DNA of 7,604 nt, from positions 1-7,604 of the forward strand of contig JBBADV010000038.1 in the NCBI GenBank assembly GCA_041656295.1, given 5' to 3'. The notes beneath the pieces are model-generated. The model was not told the DNA's origin. It made no database searches and saw nothing but the letters and a program-made list of their open reading frames with translations. Within the stretch, counting starts at the first letter, position 1; each line of letters starts with the position of its first letter. The position numbers were made by a program, and so were the translations under genes. Source of the DNA: Kiritimatiellales bacterium. GTDB lineage: Bacteria > Verrucomicrobiota > Kiritimatiellia > Kiritimatiellales > Tichowtungiaceae. Shown in pieces: positions 6,201 to 7,604 of this stretch.

Positions 6201-6312
6201 CTACTATTCTGCCTCAATGCCTGATGCTTTCTGCAAAACTTCCGTGTATCCGGTGTATTTGCCGTTTTCACTGCCCGCCTTTGGCGAGCCGTTGCCGCTC
6301 CCTCCGGTCGCT

Positions 6313-6329
6313 GCTTTCTTTCAGAAAGC
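6313..6329. other. Perfect 7-bp hairpin
   Basis: GCTTTCT (6313-6319) and AGAAAGC (6323-6329) pair around a TTC loop. It has no terminator tail and appears to be one more structured piece of the repeat mosaic. Confidence 0.4.
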
Positions 6330-6366
6330 CACTCTTCGAATCCAGCCTGTTCGCGCATGCACAGTA

Positions 6367-6417
6367 GTGGGGCAGACATTCTTGTCTGCCCTGCGCAGGC
6401 AGGAATGCCTGCGCCAC
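6367..6417. repeat. Paired-hairpin (three-way junction) dispersed repeat
   Basis: Two perfect 9-bp hairpins stand one base apart. GGGCAGACA (6370-6378) pairs with TGTCTGCCC (6383-6391) around TTCT. GCGCAGGCA (6393-6401) pairs with TGCCTGCGC (6406-6414) around GGAA. GTGG (6367-6370) and CCAC (6414-6417) can close the pair from outside, sharing one base at each end. The unit therefore folds like a small three-way junction on either strand. Its translations, GIPACAGQTRMSA and VGQTFLSALRRQECLRH, match spurious proteins I recall from many environmental genomes, so it is probably a REP-like dispersed element. Confidence 0.8.
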
Positions 6418-6484
6418 ATTTGCCGCTCCGTCGTGGACAGGCAAGCAACTGTGTTTTCGTAGCTATAATTTTTCTGAACACGCT

Positions 6485-7312
6485 CTAAAACCCCGTTTGG
6501 GAAACATAAAAATCCCACAGGCGGAACCCGCCGAGGATCCAGGAGAGTGCAGCGAGCGCGATGTACGGTCCGTAAGGAATCCGGCTTTGCAGCTCTTTTT
6601 TTCCGCCGGCAATTAAAATCAACCCGATGACAGATCCGGTGAGCGCCGAAAAAAATGTGATATAAAGCACCGCCTGCCAGCCGAGCAGTGCACCCAGTGC
6701 ACCCATCAGCTTTACATCGCCGAATCCCAGCGCTTCGCGCCGCGCGACGGCACCGCCGATGATTCGCACGGCAAAAAAAAGTCCGAAGCCGGCGGTTAAC
6801 CCAAGCAGAGAAATTGTTAATCCGGCGAGCCGGGTTGCGGCGCCGTGCAGTGCCGGAAACATTGTGCTGATCATTGGAAACAGGATCATTCCGCCAATCG
6901 TTACGCGGTCGGGCAGAATCAGGCAGTTGATATCGATGAATGTTCCGAGCAGCAGTCCGAATACTGCGAGCCAATAGGTCGGTGTAAACCATGAAAATCC
7001 GTAGAGATAAAAAACAGCAAGAAATAAAATGCCGGTGAGCAGTTCGATCGCCGGATAGGTCACCGGAATTTTTTGTTTACAGTCGCGGCATTTTGCACGC
7101 AGCAGCAGCCAGCTGAGCAGCGGAATGTTATCGAACCAGCGAATGCGCACGCCGCAGGCCGGACACGCCGACGCCGGCAGAATGATGGATTTGCTGTGCG
7201 GAATCCGGCTGATGCACACGTTTAGAAAACTGCCGATGCAAAGCCCAAAAACCAACACCGCCGCACACCAGAAAAAAGCATCCGCGCCGAGAAGCTGAAA
7301 AACGGAATTCAT
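6485..7312 (-). CDS. Type IV prepilin peptidase (PilD/GspO family, A24 aspartic protease)
   Basis: The 275-residue integral membrane protein belongs to the prepilin leader peptidases that cleave, and often N-methylate, type IV pilins and type II secretion pseudopilins. The N-terminal domain has GSFLNVCISRIP (27-38) and a zinc-binding C50-x2-C53...C75-x2-C78 quartet, as in bifunctional PilD. The catalytic aspartates are D127 in FIDINCLILPD and D199 in GFGDVKL. RIPYGPY (244-250) is the conserved C-terminal block. About seven or eight hydrophobic segments cross the membrane. I start at ATG 7312 (MNSVFQLLGADAFFW). The frame stays open to a TTG at 7360, but that extension runs through CGAAAGTC repeats. 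No strong ribosome-binding site or promoter is visible. No pilin or secretion genes are nearby. Confidence 0.93.
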   Translation of the reverse strand: MNSVFQLLGADAFFWCAAVLVFGLCIGSFLNVCISRIPHSKSIILPASACPACGVRIRWFDNIPLLSWLLLRAKCRDCKQKIPVTYPAIELLTGILFLAVFYLYGFSWFTPTYWLAVFGLLLGTFIDINCLILPDRVTIGGMILFPMISTMFPALHGAATRLAGLTISLLGLTAGFGLFFAVRIIGGAVARREALGFGDVKLMGALGALLGWQAVLYITFFSALTGSVIGLILIAGGKKELQSRIPYGPYIALAALSWILGGFRLWDFYVSQTGF

Positions 7313-7340
7313 ACCGACACATCTATCATATTTTAGTTCG

Positions 7341-7379
7341 GTCGAAAGTCCGAAAGTCAAAGGTCGAAAGTCGGAAAGT
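7341..7379. repeat. Short iterated repeat based on CGAAAGTC
   Basis: GTCGAAAGTC (7341-7350), CGAAAGTC (7351-7358), GTCGAAAGTC (7363-7372) and GGAAAGT (7373-7379) follow each other almost without spacers. The iteration lies just upstream of the prepilin peptidase start and is intergenic sequence, which argues against using the upstream TTG at 7360 as the start. Confidence 0.65.
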
Positions 7380-7407
7380 AGAAACGGGTGCTATGAGAAT
7401 CGCCAGC

Positions 7408-7446
7408 GCTCTTTGCGTGCGGAATTTTCCACGCAGAGCCGCAAAG
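7408..7446. other. Hairpin with two alternative pairings
   Basis: GCTCT (7408-7412) and GCGTG (7415-7419) pair with AGAGC (7435-7439) and CACGC (7430-7434), leaving a two-base TT bulge. Alternatively CTTTGCG (7411-7417) pairs perfectly with CGCAAAG (7440-7446). The two folds exclude each other. The text CACGCAGAGCCGCAAAG looks like a common intergenic repeat, so I treat this as repeat structure rather than a riboswitch. Confidence 0.45.
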
Positions 7447-7449
7447 AAC

Positions 7450-7521
7450 GAAACACTGGAACGGATCAAACTTAAAGCGATCCGGATCAGAAGTCCAGAT
7501 GTTGCAGATATATTCGTATGG
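7450..7521 (-). pseudogene. Possible remnant of a transposase C-terminus
   Basis: On the - strand this stretch reads PYEYICNIWTSDPDRF followed by KFDPFQCF. That resembles the end of DDE-type transposases of the IS481/IS3 group, which as I recall often close with PYEYICKIWTSEPERF...PxHxxxGLNT. Only about 24 codons are recognisable, and the reading then passes into repeat text. The similarity begins one base from the inner edge of the right inverted-repeat arm. The call rests on memory of the family and is not verified by a search. Confidence 0.4.
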
Positions 7522-7522
7522 C

Positions 7523-7604
7523 GCGAATTGACTCATAAAAAAAGACACCGAAGCACGGGCCGCAGAGGGGGGCGGATTGTTTCGTTGACTCATAAGGATG
7601 ACAC
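7523..7604 (-). repeat. Right arm of the 82-bp inverted repeat
   Basis: This is identical over 82 bases to the reverse complement of 36-117. The arm's outer end is the last base of the window. It contains the same pair of TTGACTCATAA motifs 57 bases apart. An open frame (MSQRNNPPPS... into the transposase-like stretch) starts here, but I do not regard it as a gene. Confidence 0.9.

Larger units (their letters stand above)
6104..6484. other. Gene-free region rich in hairpins and repeat debris
   Basis: Between the converging VanZ-like and prepilin peptidase genes lie 381 bases in which no credible gene is visible. Open frames run through it on both strands, but they encode the low-complexity peptides typical of translated intergenic repeats (for example CGAGIPACAGQTRMSAPL on the - strand). 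An ACCACAGAGCGCACTGAGA-type string at 6125-6143 and several hairpins, listed separately, indicate a mosaic of dispersed repeats. Confidence 0.7.

Noticed and set aside
6464..6469. TATAAT on the + strand as a promoter
   Set aside because: No -35 element lies at the right distance and no + strand gene follows.
6104..6481. A 125-codon open frame on the - strand (and an 81-codon frame on +) in the 6104-6484 region
   Set aside because: Their sequence is the translation of hairpin repeats (GIPACAGQTRMSA, VGQTFLSALRRQECLRH), with no domain and no convincing start site.
7325..7330. TATGAT on the - strand as the -10 of the prepilin peptidase gene
   Set aside because: It would leave a leader of only about six bases before the ATG, and no -35 is present at suitable spacing.
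7357..7593. A 78-codon open frame on the - strand starting MSQRNNPPPS
   Set aside because: It starts inside the inverted repeat, crosses a short transposase-like piece and ends in CGAAAGTC repeats, so it is a chance frame through repeat DNA.

Overview
The window is bacterial chromosomal DNA, about 55% GC by eye, that carries seven recognisable genes. These are mostly housekeeping genes, and dispersed-repeat DNA lies between and around them. Rubrerythrin points to an anaerobic or microaerophilic lifestyle. A VanZ-like membrane protein with an extracytoplasmic beta-sandwich, a prepilin peptidase, and intergenic DNA rich in recurrent hairpin sequences all remind me of the PVC superphylum, especially Kiritimatiellota, Lentisphaerota or Verrucomicrobiota. 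That placement is an impression from protein style and repeat content, not a computed result.

Layout, left to right. The first ~180 bases hold one arm of an 82-bp inverted repeat (36-117) and then a good promoter (154-182). The promoter drives the conserved operon rplU-rpmA-obg (ribosomal proteins bL21 and bL27 and the ribosome-assembly GTPase Obg) on the + strand. A terminator-like hairpin at 828-853 separates rpmA from obg and may set their expression ratio. After obg all genes up to 4671 are on the - strand. Rubrerythrin (2133-2711) has its own consensus extended -10 promoter and a strong terminator. A HAD-family phosphatase and the glycine-cleavage T protein (gcvT) overlap by 4 bases and form a second - strand unit, which ends at a terminator-like hairpin at 2824-2849.

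A divergent intergenic region (4672-4876) carries two copies of a degenerate 42-bp repeat. It leads into a + strand gene for a membrane protein that joins an N-terminal anchor, a carbohydrate-binding-like beta-sandwich and a C-terminal VanZ-like domain. Next come ~380 bp without a credible gene (6104-6484), holding several perfect hairpins, two of which look like a three-way-junction dispersed repeat. A type IV prepilin peptidase (6485-7312, - strand) follows. The last ~290 bp are repeat debris: CGAAAGTC iterations, an alternative-pairing hairpin, a short stretch that looks like the end of a transposase, and the second arm of the 82-bp inverted repeat. That arm ends exactly at the last base of the window.

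No defence system, CRISPR array, prophage or biosynthetic cluster is visible. The points most worth a second look are the beta-sandwich/VanZ fusion protein, the inverted repeats bracketing the window, the paired-hairpin repeat, and a hairpin that appears to bury the ribosome-binding site of the VanZ gene.
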